This document shows positions 46,808 to 56,659 of a stretch of 64,000 nt of DNA, in pieces. The stretch comes from CALFUK01 sp964450495 (GTDB lineage Bacteria > Bacteroidota > Bacteroidia > Chitinophagales > Saprospiraceae). The stretch covers positions 1 through 64,000 of the forward strand of contig CAYVFU010000004.1 of the NCBI GenBank assembly GCA_964450495.1, given 5' to 3'. Every line of letters begins with the position of its first letter. The first letter of the stretch is position 1. The notes beneath the pieces were generated by a model that had not been told where the DNA came from, made no database searches, and worked only from the letters and a program-made list of their open reading frames with translations. The position numbers and the translations under genes were made by a program.

Positions 46808-47901
46808 TAGCTGCCAATTAAATTAATGACCTCATCTGCAATCATATCATCTGCCTCATCATTGCCTAACTTTTTAATGGAGCTTGCTAAAATATTCAAC
46901 GTTTCATCATCTTGAATTAAGTCGAGTGCTTCTTTCATCAATCGCTTTTTAGCGTTTTGATCTCGAATTAATATTGCTGCATTTTGCTCTGTAATGGCAA
47001 GTGCATTTTTAGTTTGGTGATCCTCCGCGACATTTGGCGAAGGCACCAAGATTACTGGTTTGCCTACAGAACATATTTCCGAAATTGTTAGTGCACCAGC
47101 TCTTGTCATTAATAAATCAGAAACGACATAAGCCAAATCCATTCGATCTATAAATGGCATCACTTTTACGTGGTCTAGTTTTGCGAAATCGGAATCTTTG
47201 TATTCATCATAATACAGTTTACCAACTTGCCAAATCATCTGAATATCAGTTCTATCTTTTAATAATGTATACCCATTATTGATAGCAATATTTAATGACT
47301 TTGCACCTAAACTACCACCAAACGCAAGCAAGGTCTTTTTACCTTCTTTTAAATCAAAATGATTTAATGCTTCTTGTTTGGTCACAGTCAAATTGGATAT
47401 GACTTCTCTTACTGGATTACCAGTTCGAGTGATTTTTTCTTTTGGAAAAAATCGATCCATATTTTCATAGGCAACACAAATTTTATCGACTTTATCAGAT
47501 AAAAATTTGTTTGTGAATCCTGGATAAGAATTTTGCTCCTGAATTAATGTCGGTATTTTCATTAAAGAAGCGATATGCAATGTGGGTCCACTCGCAAAGC
47601 CTCCAACACCAACAACAACATCGGGGTTAAACTTTTTCAAGATCCGCCATGATCGGAATAAACTCCAAACCAATTTGAACGGAAACAACAAATTTTTCAA
47701 AATTTTACCTCTGTGAAATCCACTGATCCAGAGGCCTTTGATAGGATAGCCCGCTTTCGGTACTCTATCCATTTCTATTTTACCTTTGGCACCTACAAAT
47801 AAAATGTCTGCACCAGGTTTTTTCCTTTTTAATGCATCCGCTATTGCTATAGCTGGAAACACATGACCGCCCGTTCCTCCGCCACTAAATACTATGCGCA
47901 T
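46807..47901 (-). CDS. murG: UDP-GlcNAc transferase MurG (lipid II synthesis)
   Basis: 364 residues from the ATG at 47901 (MRIVFSGGGTGGHVFPAIAI); an ATG four codons earlier is possible. It transfers GlcNAc to lipid I on the cytoplasmic face of the membrane. The N-terminal glycine loop SGGGTGGHVFPA, VGVGGFASGPTLHIA, FGGSLGAKSLNIAIN and the C-terminal ITRAGALTISEIC-type motif (MTRAGALTISEICSVGKPVI) are present. It overlaps the ftsW 3' end and meets murC. Confidence 0.96.
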   Translation of the reverse strand: MRIVFSGGGTGGHVFPAIAIADALKRKKPGADILFVGAKGKIEMDRVPKAGYPIKGLWISGFHRGKILKNLLFPFKLVWSLFRSWRILKKFNPDVVVGVGGFASGPTLHIASLMKIPTLIQEQNSYPGFTNKFLSDKVDKICVAYENMDRFFPKEKITRTGNPVREVISNLTVTKQEALNHFDLKEGKKTLLAFGGSLGAKSLNIAINNGYTLLKDRTDIQMIWQVGKLYYDEYKDSDFAKLDHVKVMPFIDRMDLAYVVSDLLMTRAGALTISEICSVGKPVILVPSPNVAEDHQTKNALAITEQNAAILIRDQNAKKRLMKEALDLIQDDETLNILASSIKKLGNDEADDMIADEVINLIGS

Positions 47902-49069
47902 CGCGCTGCTCAATTTTGGCCAATTTCAAATTATCGTAATGCGCCTGCTCTACATATTTACTCACACTCAAAATCACACCCAAAGAGATACAGGTAAATA
48001 TAATCGAAGTCCCTCCCATACTGACTAAAGGTAAATTCAGTCCAGTTGCCGGAACTAATTGAACGGCTACAGCTATATTCGTAAAGGCATTAATCACTAT
48101 ATTCAAACATAGGCCCATGGCTAAAATGGCACCGAATGTTTTGGGACATCGCGTTACCATTACGATACACCTAAACAATAACCACAAATACAAACCAAGA
48201 ATAAATAAGCCTCCTGTCAATCCATATTCTTCACAAATAATGGCAAAAATAAAATCGGCATATGCATAGGGTAAAATATTACGCTGCATACTATTGCCAG
48301 GACCAACACCAAACCATCCACCTTTTGCAATCGCAATTTTAGATTCATTGACTTGAAAATTATCTGCTTCGGGATTAAAGTAACTGTGTACTCTAGATTC
48401 CCAAGTATTGACCCTTACTAATTCGGGAAATGATTTACCAACCAAGAATATTATGCTGAACACAAACACTCCCAGTAAGAGTAATAATGCAATATACTTC
48501 ATAGACACTCTTCCAATAAACATCATTAGCAAACAGGTAACAAACAATAATGCGGATGTCGATAAATCATCAGGCGCGATTAATGCACACACTAGAATGA
48601 TTGGAAATATTATTGGTAAAAAAGCACTTTTGAAATCTTTAATAACTTCTTGCTTAAGAGACAACGATCGTGCAACAAATAAAATCAATGCCAGTTTTGC
48701 AAAATCCGAAGTCTGGAAGGTTTTATTTAACCATGGGATGGTAAACCATCGACTGGCACCGTGTTGTTCTATTCCAAATACCAAAGTATAAATTAATAAA
48801 GGAATCGTAATCAACAACAACATTGGAGCAAACCGCAAATACTGCATATAATGCAACTGATAACTAATGTATGTTACGACTAAGCCAAGTGAAATAAATA
48901 CAATTTGTCTGACCAAAAAGTAAGTAGTATCACCGCCTTGATATCTGTACGCATGACTACCCACAGCACTATAGACAATCAAAACAGAAAATATACCAAG
49001 CAAGGCCACAATAAGCCAAATGGCTTTGTCACCTCGTAAGTCTTTGTATAAATTTTGAATTACCGTCAT
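47885..49069 (-). CDS. ftsW: Lipid II polymerase FtsW (SEDS family)
   Basis: 394 residues with about ten hydrophobic helices. A SEDS-family glycan polymerase that works with FtsI at the septum. Motifs GASRWFTIPWLNKTFQTSDF, PDDLSTSALLFVTC, GGWFGVGPGNSMQRNILPYA, YADFIFAIICEEYGLTGG and LPLVSMGGTSIIFTCISLG are typical. It lies immediately after murD (adjacent stop and start) and its 3' end overlaps murG. Confidence 0.96.
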   Translation of the reverse strand: MTVIQNLYKDLRGDKAIWLIVALLGIFSVLIVYSAVGSHAYRYQGGDTTYFLVRQIVFISLGLVVTYISYQLHYMQYLRFAPMLLLITIPLLIYTLVFGIEQHGASRWFTIPWLNKTFQTSDFAKLALILFVARSLSLKQEVIKDFKSAFLPIIFPIILVCALIAPDDLSTSALLFVTCLLMMFIGRVSMKYIALLLLLGVFVFSIIFLVGKSFPELVRVNTWESRVHSYFNPEADNFQVNESKIAIAKGGWFGVGPGNSMQRNILPYAYADFIFAIICEEYGLTGGLFILGLYLWLLFRCIVMVTRCPKTFGAILAMGLCLNIVINAFTNIAVAVQLVPATGLNLPLVSMGGTSIIFTCISLGVILSVSKYVEQAHYDNLKLAKIEQRDAHSI

Positions 49070-50377
49070 TTATTTTATTAATGAAAACACTGCCTTTTTA
49101 AACAGCTCTCCTCTATGTTCGTAATTATTAAATAAATCAAAACTTGCACATGCCGGAGATAACAAAACTACGTCACCAGCATCTGCATATCTGTTTGCAA
49201 TCTCGACTGCTTCAATCACATCTTGCGTTTCTTCGATATTTTTAATTACTGGTGTAAACACATCAAGTAATTTTGAATTATCGACGCCAAGGCAAATAAG
49301 TGTATGCACTTTTTCTTGCACTAGACTCATCAATTCACTGTAGTCATTGCCTTTGTCTTTACCACCTGCAATCCAGACAAGCTTTTCATCAAATGCATCT
49401 AATGCATATAGCACAGAATCTACATTCGTCGCTTTGCTGTCATTCACAAATAAGATCTCGTTTATTCGTGCTACTTTTTCTAAGCGATGTTGCGCATTTG
49501 AAAAAGACATCATAGCAGCTTCTATTTGATTAGGTGCTAAGCCTATTTGTAATGCTACTTCACTAGCACAGCTTGCATTAAATGCATTGTGTCTACCCTT
49601 CAGCTTTAATTTACTTATGTCAATAGTATCGCCATTACTCATTAGCAAGGGCTGCTTTATATATTTAGATTTCACAGGAATTAGTAATTGATTTAATTCT
49701 CGTGAACTCAAAAATTCATTGGTGAGAAGATCGTCATCGTTGTAGATGAATACATCTTCTTCATTTTGATTGGCTGCAATTTTATATTTGGACTGAGCAT
49801 ATTTATTTATAGAATCATTGTATCTGTCTAAATGATCAGGAGTTATATTTAAAAGTAAGGCTATGTCTGGTCTAAAGTCAATGCAATCATCTAATTGAAA
49901 ACTGCTGATTTCAACAACATAATAATCGTATTCTTTTCCTTCTGACAAAACTCTGGCAAAGCTTTTACCTATATTCCCACAGACTGTCACACGTTTATTA
50001 GTTTCACTCAAAATGTGATGAGTTAATAGTGTGGTTGTGGTTTTGCCATTGCTACCTGTAATCCCTATTATTCTAGCAGAACAATTCCGATACCCATATT
50101 CGATTTCAGAAATAAGCTCAATATTCTGATTTCTTATTTTTTGAATAATGGGGGCGGTTTCAGGTATACCTGGACTTTTAATAATTAAATCAGCATTCAA
50201 TATCTTTTCATCACTGTGTCCACTTTCTTCATACTTAATTCCATTCGTATTTAACTCGGCCTTATACCCTTCTTTAATGGATCCGTATTCACTAACAAAA
50301 ACAGATTCGTTTTTATATTTGGCTAAAAGTGCAGCCCCTATTCCACTTTCTCCAGCACCTAAGACAACAATATTCAT
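49070..50377 (-). CDS. murD: UDP-N-acetylmuramoyl-L-alanine--D-glutamate ligase
   Basis: 435 residues from the ATG at 50377, which shares one base with the mraY stop (TAATG); a longer start at 50434 would add 19 residues that do not look like MurD. It adds D-Glu to UDP-MurNAc-L-Ala. NIVVLGAGESGIGAALLAK, the ATP loop GITGSNGKTTTTLLTHHIL, LNITPDHLDRY and LLSPACASFDLFNNYEHRG are the family motifs. Confidence 0.97.
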   Translation of the reverse strand: MNIVVLGAGESGIGAALLAKYKNESVFVSEYGSIKEGYKAELNTNGIKYEESGHSDEKILNADLIIKSPGIPETAPIIQKIRNQNIELISEIEYGYRNCSARIIGITGSNGKTTTTLLTHHILSETNKRVTVCGNIGKSFARVLSEGKEYDYYVVEISSFQLDDCIDFRPDIALLLNITPDHLDRYNDSINKYAQSKYKIAANQNEEDVFIYNDDDLLTNEFLSSRELNQLLIPVKSKYIKQPLLMSNGDTIDISKLKLKGRHNAFNASCASEVALQIGLAPNQIEAAMMSFSNAQHRLEKVARINEILFVNDSKATNVDSVLYALDAFDEKLVWIAGGKDKGNDYSELMSLVQEKVHTLICLGVDNSKLLDVFTPVIKNIEETQDVIEAVEIANRYADAGDVVLLSPACASFDLFNNYEHRGELFKKAVFSLIK

Positions 50378-51621
50378 TACTGTAATTTTAAGGTGATGAT
50401 GGAAAGCATAGCAAGTAATATCCCTACAATCCAAAATCGAATAACAATTTGGGATTCGTGAATGCCTTTTTTCTGATAGTGGTGATGTAGAGGTGACATT
50501 AAAAAGATGCGTCGACCTTCACCATATTTTTTTCGTGTATATTTAAAGTAACTCACCTGCAAGATGACTGATAAACTTTCCACAAAATAAATTCCACAGA
50601 ATATTGGTATTAATAATTCCTTTCGCAACAATATTGCCATTGCAGCAACCATACCTCCAAGTGCGAGACTTCCTGTATCGCCCATAAATACTTTTGCAGG
50701 AAAGGAATTGTGCCATAAAAAACCAATACATGCTCCAACAAAACATCCAGCAAAAACAACCACTTCTGCTGAATTAGGTAAATACAAAATATTTAAATAA
50801 TCTGCGACAAAGGTATTACTGGATACATAAGCAAAAATACCTAGTGTTGCACCAATAATGGCAGAGACACCAGTTGCTAATCCGTCAACACCATCAGTAA
50901 GATTAGCTCCATTAGTAACTGCGGTAACAATTATTATAATGATGGGGATAAATGCCAACCATAAAAAATTGGACGCATTATCTCCAAGAAAACTAACAAA
51001 AAACCGATAATCGAGTTGATTGTTTTTAAGGAAAGGAATATTGGTAATCGAAGACTTTGCATACACATATTGTGTACCATCATCTTGAAGAGGTAATTCA
51101 GTTACAATTCTGAAATTCTCTTTTTGCGCAGCTTCTTTGGTCATTCTGACAGTGACATCATTATGAAACAACATGACTACACCAATGATAATTCCGAGGA
51201 CAACTTGGCCTAGTACTTTTGATCTGCCTCTTAGACCTCCTTTATCTTTTTTATAGACTTTAATGTAGTCATCAACAAAACCAATTGCAGCCATCCAAAC
51301 GGCAGCTATTATTAGAGTGACAATGTAAATATTATCAAGCTTTGTTAATAAAATACAAGGAACAAGAATGGATAGCAAGATAATGACGCCACCCATTGTT
51401 GGAGTACCGGCTTTTTCTAACTGCCCTTCCAGGCCGAGGTCTCTGACAGACTCTCCTATTTGCAGCCTTTTCAAAGAACGTATGATCCGGTTTCCAATAA
51501 TAATGGAAATGATCAAGGACAGTATGAACGCCAGTAATGTTCTGAACGAAATAAACTGGAACAATCCAGCTCCCGGCGTATCATATGTGCTTTCTAAAAA
51601 CTCAAATAAGTAATACAACAT
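50377..51621 (-). CDS. mraY: Phospho-N-acetylmuramoyl-pentapeptide transferase
   Basis: 414 residues from the ATG at 51621 (MLYYLFEFLESTYDTPGAGL); the preceding in-frame extension to 51678 is the spacer repeat region. It makes lipid I from UDP-MurNAc-pentapeptide and undecaprenyl phosphate. Multiple helices with GTPTMGGVIILLSILVP, GFVDDYIKVYKKDKGGLRGR, NLTDGVDGLATG, VFMGDTGSLALGGMVAA and LMSPLHHHYQKKG. It is longer than E. coli MraY (360) owing to an insert around residues 160-200, as usual in Bacteroidota. A 223-bp spacer separates it from murE. Confidence 0.97.
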   Translation of the reverse strand: MLYYLFEFLESTYDTPGAGLFQFISFRTLLAFILSLIISIIIGNRIIRSLKRLQIGESVRDLGLEGQLEKAGTPTMGGVIILLSILVPCILLTKLDNIYIVTLIIAAVWMAAIGFVDDYIKVYKKDKGGLRGRSKVLGQVVLGIIIGVVMLFHNDVTVRMTKEAAQKENFRIVTELPLQDDGTQYVYAKSSITNIPFLKNNQLDYRFFVSFLGDNASNFLWLAFIPIIIIIVTAVTNGANLTDGVDGLATGVSAIIGATLGIFAYVSSNTFVADYLNILYLPNSAEVVVFAGCFVGACIGFLWHNSFPAKVFMGDTGSLALGGMVAAMAILLRKELLIPIFCGIYFVESLSVILQVSYFKYTRKKYGEGRRIFLMSPLHHHYQKKGIHESQIVIRFWIVGILLAMLSIITLKLQ

Positions 51622-51641
51622 ATTACTATCTTTCAAGAGGT

Positions 51642-51686
51642 AGAACCAAAGCCTAACACGGGCACCATTTGTACCCACCTGGTTCT
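51642..51686. repeat. Degenerate dispersed repeat inside the dcw operon (copy 4)
   Basis: AGAACCA and TGGTTCT end a 45-bp segment with CCTAACACGGGCACC, which resembles TAGCrCGGGyACC of the copies at 28228, 35077 and 35312. It sits in the murE-mraY spacer, upstream of mraY. Confidence 0.45.
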
Positions 51687-51740
51687 AATCTCTAATTTTT
51701 TTTTCTACCATCATTTCAGAATTAAATTTTCATTTAAAAC

Positions 51741-51803
51741 TTAACAGTAGACAGTAGACTTATCAGAACTTTTTCCGACAATGATGTCTACTGCTACTGT
51801 TAA
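51741..51803. other. Long stem-loop in the murE-mraY spacer
   Basis: TTAACAGTAGACAGTAGAC (51741-51759) pairs with GTCTACTGCTACTGTTAA (51786-51803), 18 bp with one bulged base and a 26-base loop. It is transcribed with the operon, between murE and mraY, and is not followed by a T run on the minus strand, so it is not a simple terminator. It may affect mRNA stability or mraY translation. Confidence 0.7.
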
Positions 51804-51844
51804 AACCAACCTGAGAATGATAATAGAACCTACTCTTAACTAAT

Positions 51845-53314
51845 CTAAAGCAATAGTGCTTTCAGAATTAATTTATCATCAAAGGGAATCTTTTTCCCCT
51901 TTATTTCTTGGTATTTCTCATGACCCTTTCCTGCTACGACAATTACATCGTTTTCACTGGCCAATTGAACAGCGGTTTTAATCGCTTGTTTCCTATTTTC
52001 GATAATGACTATTTTATCTTCATCTGCACTCGATACACCTGATTCCATTTCCATAAGGATATCAAAAGGATCCTCATCTCTTGGATTGTCGGAAGTAAAG
52101 ATCACCGACTCACTCAACTGGGCTGCAATTGCTGCCATCAGTGGTCGTTTGCCTTTATCTCTATTTCCGCCGCAGCCAACAACCGTAATTAATTTACCCG
52201 TTGACATCAGGCTTCTCACCGAAGTGAGTATATTTTTAAGCGCATCTGGTGTGTGTGCATAATCGACAATTGCATATATAGGCTTCTTCTCTCCACGAAT
52301 AATATCGAATCTCCCCTCCGCAGGTCTTACTGCACTAAGTGCTTGTAATAACTCTGCTTTATCCTCACCTAATATTTCTGCAGTTGCATATGCTGCTGTC
52401 ACATTATATGCATTGAACAATCCGGTAAACATGGCATAGACTTCAGAACCATTAATGTTCAGTTGAAGCCCTTCTAGGTTATTAGCAAGGACCTTAGTCT
52501 TATAATCAACCAAGGTCCTTAAGCTATAAGTATACGATGTAGCTTTCGTATTTTGAACCATATAATTGCCATGCCTGTCATCGACATTGACCAACGCAAA
52601 CGCGTCATTATCTAATAAGTCAAAGAACTGTTTTTTTACATCTATATATTCCTTAAAGGAATTATGATAGTCGAGATGGTCTCTAGAAATATTTGTGAAA
52701 ATGCCTCCAGAGAATTTCTGCCCGTATAAGCGTTTCTGATGAATTGCATGAGAACTAACTTCCATAAATACAATGTCACAGTTTGCTTCAACCATATCAG
52801 CAAGCAGTTTCGTTAAACTAATTGCGTCTGGGGTTGTCAGACTTGCAGATACTATCTCGTTATGTATCTTATTTTCAATTGTTGAAATCAGGCCAACTTT
52901 ATAACCCAATTTTTGATATAAATCATAGAGCATTGTAGCAGTAGTCGTTTTACCATTAGTCCCAGTCACCCCAATCAATTTTAGTTGATGACTTGGCTGG
53001 TCGTAAAATCTGATTGCCATTTCGGCAAGACTTTCGCGACTGTTTTTTACTTGCACGACAGTTACTCCTTTTTCTTTCCACCTAGATAATTGCTCATCAG
53101 TTGGGTGTGTTTCGAGCACCACATATGCAGCTCCACTAATAATTGCTTTTTCAATAAAGTCATGTCCATCCATTGCATATCCTTTGATCGCAACAAAAAC
53201 ATCACCTGTTTTTATTTTCCTCGAATCGAGAATAATGTCATTGACTTTTCTCTTTGTATCGCCGATACTTTTTACATGAAATTGCTGCGGTAATACGTCT
53301 TCGAATATTTTCAC
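51845..53314 (-). CDS. murE: UDP-N-acetylmuramoyl-tripeptide synthetase MurE
   Basis: 489 residues. It adds the third amino acid to UDP-MurNAc-L-Ala-D-Glu. The ATP loop GVTGTNGKTTTATMLYDLY (~112-130), TNISRDHLDYH and VVDYAHTPDALKNIL are present. The substrate-selecting motif reads SDNPRDEDPFDIL; DNPR in this position is the meso-diaminopimelate-type signature, so the peptide probably contains m-DAP. It is 27 bases after ftsI. The adjacent 223-bp spacer before mraY is the only large gap in the cluster. Confidence 0.97.
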   Translation of the reverse strand: MKIFEDVLPQQFHVKSIGDTKRKVNDIILDSRKIKTGDVFVAIKGYAMDGHDFIEKAIISGAAYVVLETHPTDEQLSRWKEKGVTVVQVKNSRESLAEMAIRFYDQPSHQLKLIGVTGTNGKTTTATMLYDLYQKLGYKVGLISTIENKIHNEIVSASLTTPDAISLTKLLADMVEANCDIVFMEVSSHAIHQKRLYGQKFSGGIFTNISRDHLDYHNSFKEYIDVKKQFFDLLDNDAFALVNVDDRHGNYMVQNTKATSYTYSLRTLVDYKTKVLANNLEGLQLNINGSEVYAMFTGLFNAYNVTAAYATAEILGEDKAELLQALSAVRPAEGRFDIIRGEKKPIYAIVDYAHTPDALKNILTSVRSLMSTGKLITVVGCGGNRDKGKRPLMAAIAAQLSESVIFTSDNPRDEDPFDILMEMESGVSSADEDKIVIIENRKQAIKTAVQLASENDVIVVAGKGHEKYQEIKGKKIPFDDKLILKALLL

Positions 53315-53341
53315 TTTTATTTTATTATCACTTTAGATAAC

Positions 53342-55453
53342 TTAATTCAAATTCAATTCTATACGTTGATCCTTTAATGCAGTACCTGGTAAAATACTTT
53401 GCTTTGTCACCTTACCCTTCCCATTGAGATCAACATGTAATCCCAAATTCTCTAACACGTACACTGCATCTCTTACTCCCATCCCTGTCACATCCGGCAC
53501 AACCTTTGGCCGTATTTTTTTGTCTTCGATTGCCATTTTATTTAGCGTTGGGTGAATATTAACCCAGGGCTTGTTTGTACGCTTTTGGTAATCAACATCA
53601 ACATAGGCCAGTACCGTTTCAAAATCATTAGCATAGCCTGATTGTTTCTCTTGCAACATTTCTGCTTCATCAGTTTCTGCTATTGTTTTTTGCAAATCTT
53701 TTTCAAGCGCAAAACATCTGTCCGCGATTGCTCTAAACACAGGTGCTGCAACTTTATTTCCATAATATTCTTGATGAGGATCATAGATCACAACAATCAT
53801 AGAATACTTTGGCTTCTCTGCTGGAAAATATCCTGCAAACGAAGCAGTGTATTTTTTCTTTTTTGTTTTGGAATTATAATTCACTGTAGACGTCCCCGTC
53901 TTGCCAGCGAAATTGTATTTATCCGTTTTTATATTTTTTGCCGTTCCTTCTAAAACAACATTTTCCAACATCTTTTGTACTGCATTAATCGTCGATGGAG
54001 AAGCTATTTGATCATTCAATACTTCAGGTTTAAATTCTTGAAGTACTTTCTCATCTCGTAGTATTTCGGTGACCAACATCGGTTTCATTAGCACACCATC
54101 ATTCGCAACAGCATTATAGAGATTTAAAACCTGTAACGGTGTCAGCATTAATTCGTAGCCATGCGCCATCCAAGGAATTGTCGTGCCATACCATTCATTA
54201 TTATTCTTTTCAGGATCTTTAATGTATGGCGCAGGCTCTCCTGTTAATTTTACTCCTGTCTTATTTCTAAGACCAAATTCTTCCAAGTAAGCGATATAAT
54301 CTTTAGCTTTTGACTTCGTACCAAATCGCTCATCCACTAGTTTTGCAATTCCAACATTAGAAGAAATGGTAAATGCAGTTTCCAAAGACTCCAGTCGGCG
54401 TCCGTGTGGCGAAGAATCCTTCATGTATTGATCATGAAATCGTTCTTCCCCCCCATTGAGGTCAACGAGTGTGGTCGGCTTAGCTGCTCCACTTTCTAAC
54501 AGCGCCATTACAGAAGCCAACTTAAATGTCGAACCAGGTTCACTTGATTTTCCAATCGCATGATTATAAACTTCTCGGTAGTAACCATCTTCTTTTGAAA
54601 AATTAGTGATTGCTCTGATCTTTCCAGTTGCTACCTCCATCAAAACAGCGCAACCTTCATCAGCGCGATATGTTTGCATGGCTTTGCCTAACTCTGTATG
54701 CATGACGTCTTGCATTCTCACATCTATAGTGGTCACAATATCATCACCTTTTCGTTCATCGATATCTGACAAATCATTGGCAGGAACCCAAACACCACTC
54801 AAACGTTTCATTAATTGATCAGAAACAGTTCCTTTCAAGTAATCATCATAGTATCCTTCTAGTCCAACGTTATCAGAATTATCTCTGTCCAGACCGATGG
54901 TTCTTGAGGCTAGAGATTTAAATGGTTTCTCTCGTTTTGATATTCGATTGATGATGAGACCACCTCCATTTGCACCAAGCTCCAACAAGGGAAAAGTCTT
55001 GAATTTTTTATACAGATCATGGTCGACCTGTTTGGCCAACATAATGTTCCTGCTTCCTTTCTCCTTCTTGTTGAACCATCCGTTTCGTTTGGATGTCAAG
55101 TAAGATTCCCACTGGTATTTACTACGGTCAAAATCAGCGTATTTTTCTAACATGGCACATAAACCTTTAATGTGCTTGTCAAAATTTTTCTGACTTGAAG
55201 CAGCGGGATCAAATCGTATTTCAAAGAACTGTACGGAGGTCGCTAATAGACTTCCTTCATGTGAAAAAATGCTTCCTCTCTCCGACTCTACTGGCAATAG
55301 TTTTACATATTTTCCAGCTTTCTCTCTCCACTGATCGCCTTCCAACACAGATACTGTGAAGGCTCTCCACATGATGACAACGGCAGCGATGATAAAAATC
55401 AACATGACCACATAAACTCTTATAAGGAGTTCATTTTTTTTAGTCATTTTCAT
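53342..55453 (-). CDS. ftsI: Septal transpeptidase FtsI / PBP3-like with C-terminal PASTA domain
   Basis: 703 residues. A transmembrane helix near the N-terminus (RVYVVMLIFIIAAVVIMW) and a dimerisation domain precede the penicillin-binding transpeptidase domain, with EPGSTFKLASVMALLE (SxxK; ~305), TISSNVGIAKL (SxN) and FAGKTGTSTVNYN (KTG). The end (VPDVTGMGVRDAVYVLENLG, ~645-703) is a PASTA domain. It crosslinks septal peptidoglycan together with FtsW. The gene directly follows ftsL. Confidence 0.95.
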   Translation of the reverse strand: MKMTKKNELLIRVYVVMLIFIIAAVVIMWRAFTVSVLEGDQWREKAGKYVKLLPVESERGSIFSHEGSLLATSVQFFEIRFDPAASSQKNFDKHIKGLCAMLEKYADFDRSKYQWESYLTSKRNGWFNKKEKGSRNIMLAKQVDHDLYKKFKTFPLLELGANGGGLIINRISKREKPFKSLASRTIGLDRDNSDNVGLEGYYDDYLKGTVSDQLMKRLSGVWVPANDLSDIDERKGDDIVTTIDVRMQDVMHTELGKAMQTYRADEGCAVLMEVATGKIRAITNFSKEDGYYREVYNHAIGKSSEPGSTFKLASVMALLESGAAKPTTLVDLNGGEERFHDQYMKDSSPHGRRLESLETAFTISSNVGIAKLVDERFGTKSKAKDYIAYLEEFGLRNKTGVKLTGEPAPYIKDPEKNNNEWYGTTIPWMAHGYELMLTPLQVLNLYNAVANDGVLMKPMLVTEILRDEKVLQEFKPEVLNDQIASPSTINAVQKMLENVVLEGTAKNIKTDKYNFAGKTGTSTVNYNSKTKKKKYTASFAGYFPAEKPKYSMIVVIYDPHQEYYGNKVAAPVFRAIADRCFALEKDLQKTIAETDEAEMLQEKQSGYANDFETVLAYVDVDYQKRTNKPWVNIHPTLNKMAIEDKKIRPKVVPDVTGMGVRDAVYVLENLGLHVDLNGKGKVTKQSILPGTALKDQRIELNLN

Positions 55454-55756
55454 CTAGCTCCTATTGACTGTTATTTTTTCTGGTATTGATCGATTTGCTT
55501 TTAAATCATCTGATACCGTTTTTTTACTTAATTGCGTCTGGGTAGCTCCATGCATAATTTGTTGCTGTATATGGATATACTCAGATTTCGCTTCTTTAAT
55601 CTGCTTATTCAACAATTGCGTATCTCTTAATTTCCGTTCAGCGGCATATGTATTAGAGATATAAATGACACCTAAGAATGCAAGAAAAAGAAGGTAAGGC
55701 AGATTCATAAAAATGATATCTGTGCCTAATAATTTCGACTTCTTCTCATTTGCCAT
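55454..55756 (-). CDS. ftsL: FtsL-like division protein
   Basis: 100 residues. It has a short cytoplasmic N-terminus, one transmembrane helix (FMNLPYLLFLAFLGVIYIS, ~16-34) and an extracytoplasmic coiled-coil-like stretch (ERKLRDTQLLNKQIKEAKSE). FtsL sequences are poorly conserved; the call rests on size, topology and position between rsmH and ftsI. It abuts both neighbours, starting one base before the rsmH stop region and ending one base before ftsI. Confidence 0.8.
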   Translation of the reverse strand: MANEKKSKLLGTDIIFMNLPYLLFLAFLGVIYISNTYAAERKLRDTQLLNKQIKEAKSEYIHIQQQIMHGATQTQLSKKTVSDDLKANRSIPEKITVNRS

Positions 55757-56659
55757 TTATTGCAATTTTTCAGCAATACGCAGCTTAGCACTTTTGGACC
55801 TAGAATTTAATTCTTGCTCCTCTTCACTAGCAACGATTACTTTTTTATTTATCAGTTTGAACGGGACGTTGGGTTTACCATACATATCTCTTTCTATATC
55901 ACCAGCTACATTACCGGACTTCATGAATCGCTTTACAATTCTGTCTTCCAGCGAATGAAAACTCATCACCACCAACCTACCTCCGGGCTTGAGAAAGTCA
56001 ACTGACATTTCGAGTAGAGATTGTAGCGCAGTCATTTCTTGATTAACTTCTATTCGAAGTGCCTGAAACACCTGTGCCAAATAACGTGATCGTTGACCTA
56101 TAATAAGATCAGATAGAAACTCAATAAAATCTTGGATTGTCGCAAATTTTTGCACCTTTCGTCTAGAGACTATGCGCCTAGCTAAGGTTCTGGAATTTCG
56201 CACCTCACCATACTCACTAAATATTGCAACCAGATCTGACTCTGGATAGGTATTTAGAATGGTGGCTGCCGTAATTGTAGCACCTTTGTTCATCCGCATG
56301 TTTAATTCCCCACCCGACATATACCCAAAACCCCTGTCTGATGTATCCAACTGAAAGGAAGAAACTCCTAGATCAGCGAGAATGCCATCTACTTTAGACA
56401 CATTATAATATCTAAGGAATCGATGTATGTATCGGAAATCAGCATGAATGAAGGTAAAGTTTGCTGCATTTACAAGATTTCGTCTTACGTCTTCGTCTTT
56501 ATCAAAGCTATACAGATGCCCTTTGGCATCAAGCCGTTTTAAAATCGGTTTAGAGTGTCCGCCTGCCCCGTATGTTACATCTATGTAAGTACCTGATGGA
56601 TTAATGTTTAACCCCTCCAAGCACTCCTGTAGCATAACAGGCGTATGATAATTCGTCAT
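55757..56659 (-). CDS. rsmH: 16S rRNA m4C1402 methyltransferase
   Basis: 300 residues. It methylates N4 of C1402 in 16S rRNA. The family motifs are readable: YHTPVMLQECLEGLNI, YIDVTYGAGGHSKPILKRL (SAM site), ILADLGVSSFQLDTSDRGF, FSEYGEVRNSRTLARRIV, VFQALRIEVNQEMTALQSLL and LVVMSFHSLEDRIVKRFMK. The ATG overlaps the mraZ stop by four bases (ATGA). Confidence 0.97.
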   Translation of the reverse strand: MTNYHTPVMLQECLEGLNINPSGTYIDVTYGAGGHSKPILKRLDAKGHLYSFDKDEDVRRNLVNAANFTFIHADFRYIHRFLRYYNVSKVDGILADLGVSSFQLDTSDRGFGYMSGGELNMRMNKGATITAATILNTYPESDLVAIFSEYGEVRNSRTLARRIVSRRKVQKFATIQDFIEFLSDLIIGQRSRYLAQVFQALRIEVNQEMTALQSLLEMSVDFLKPGGRLVVMSFHSLEDRIVKRFMKSGNVAGDIERDMYGKPNVPFKLINKKVIVASEEEQELNSRSKSAKLRIAEKLQ

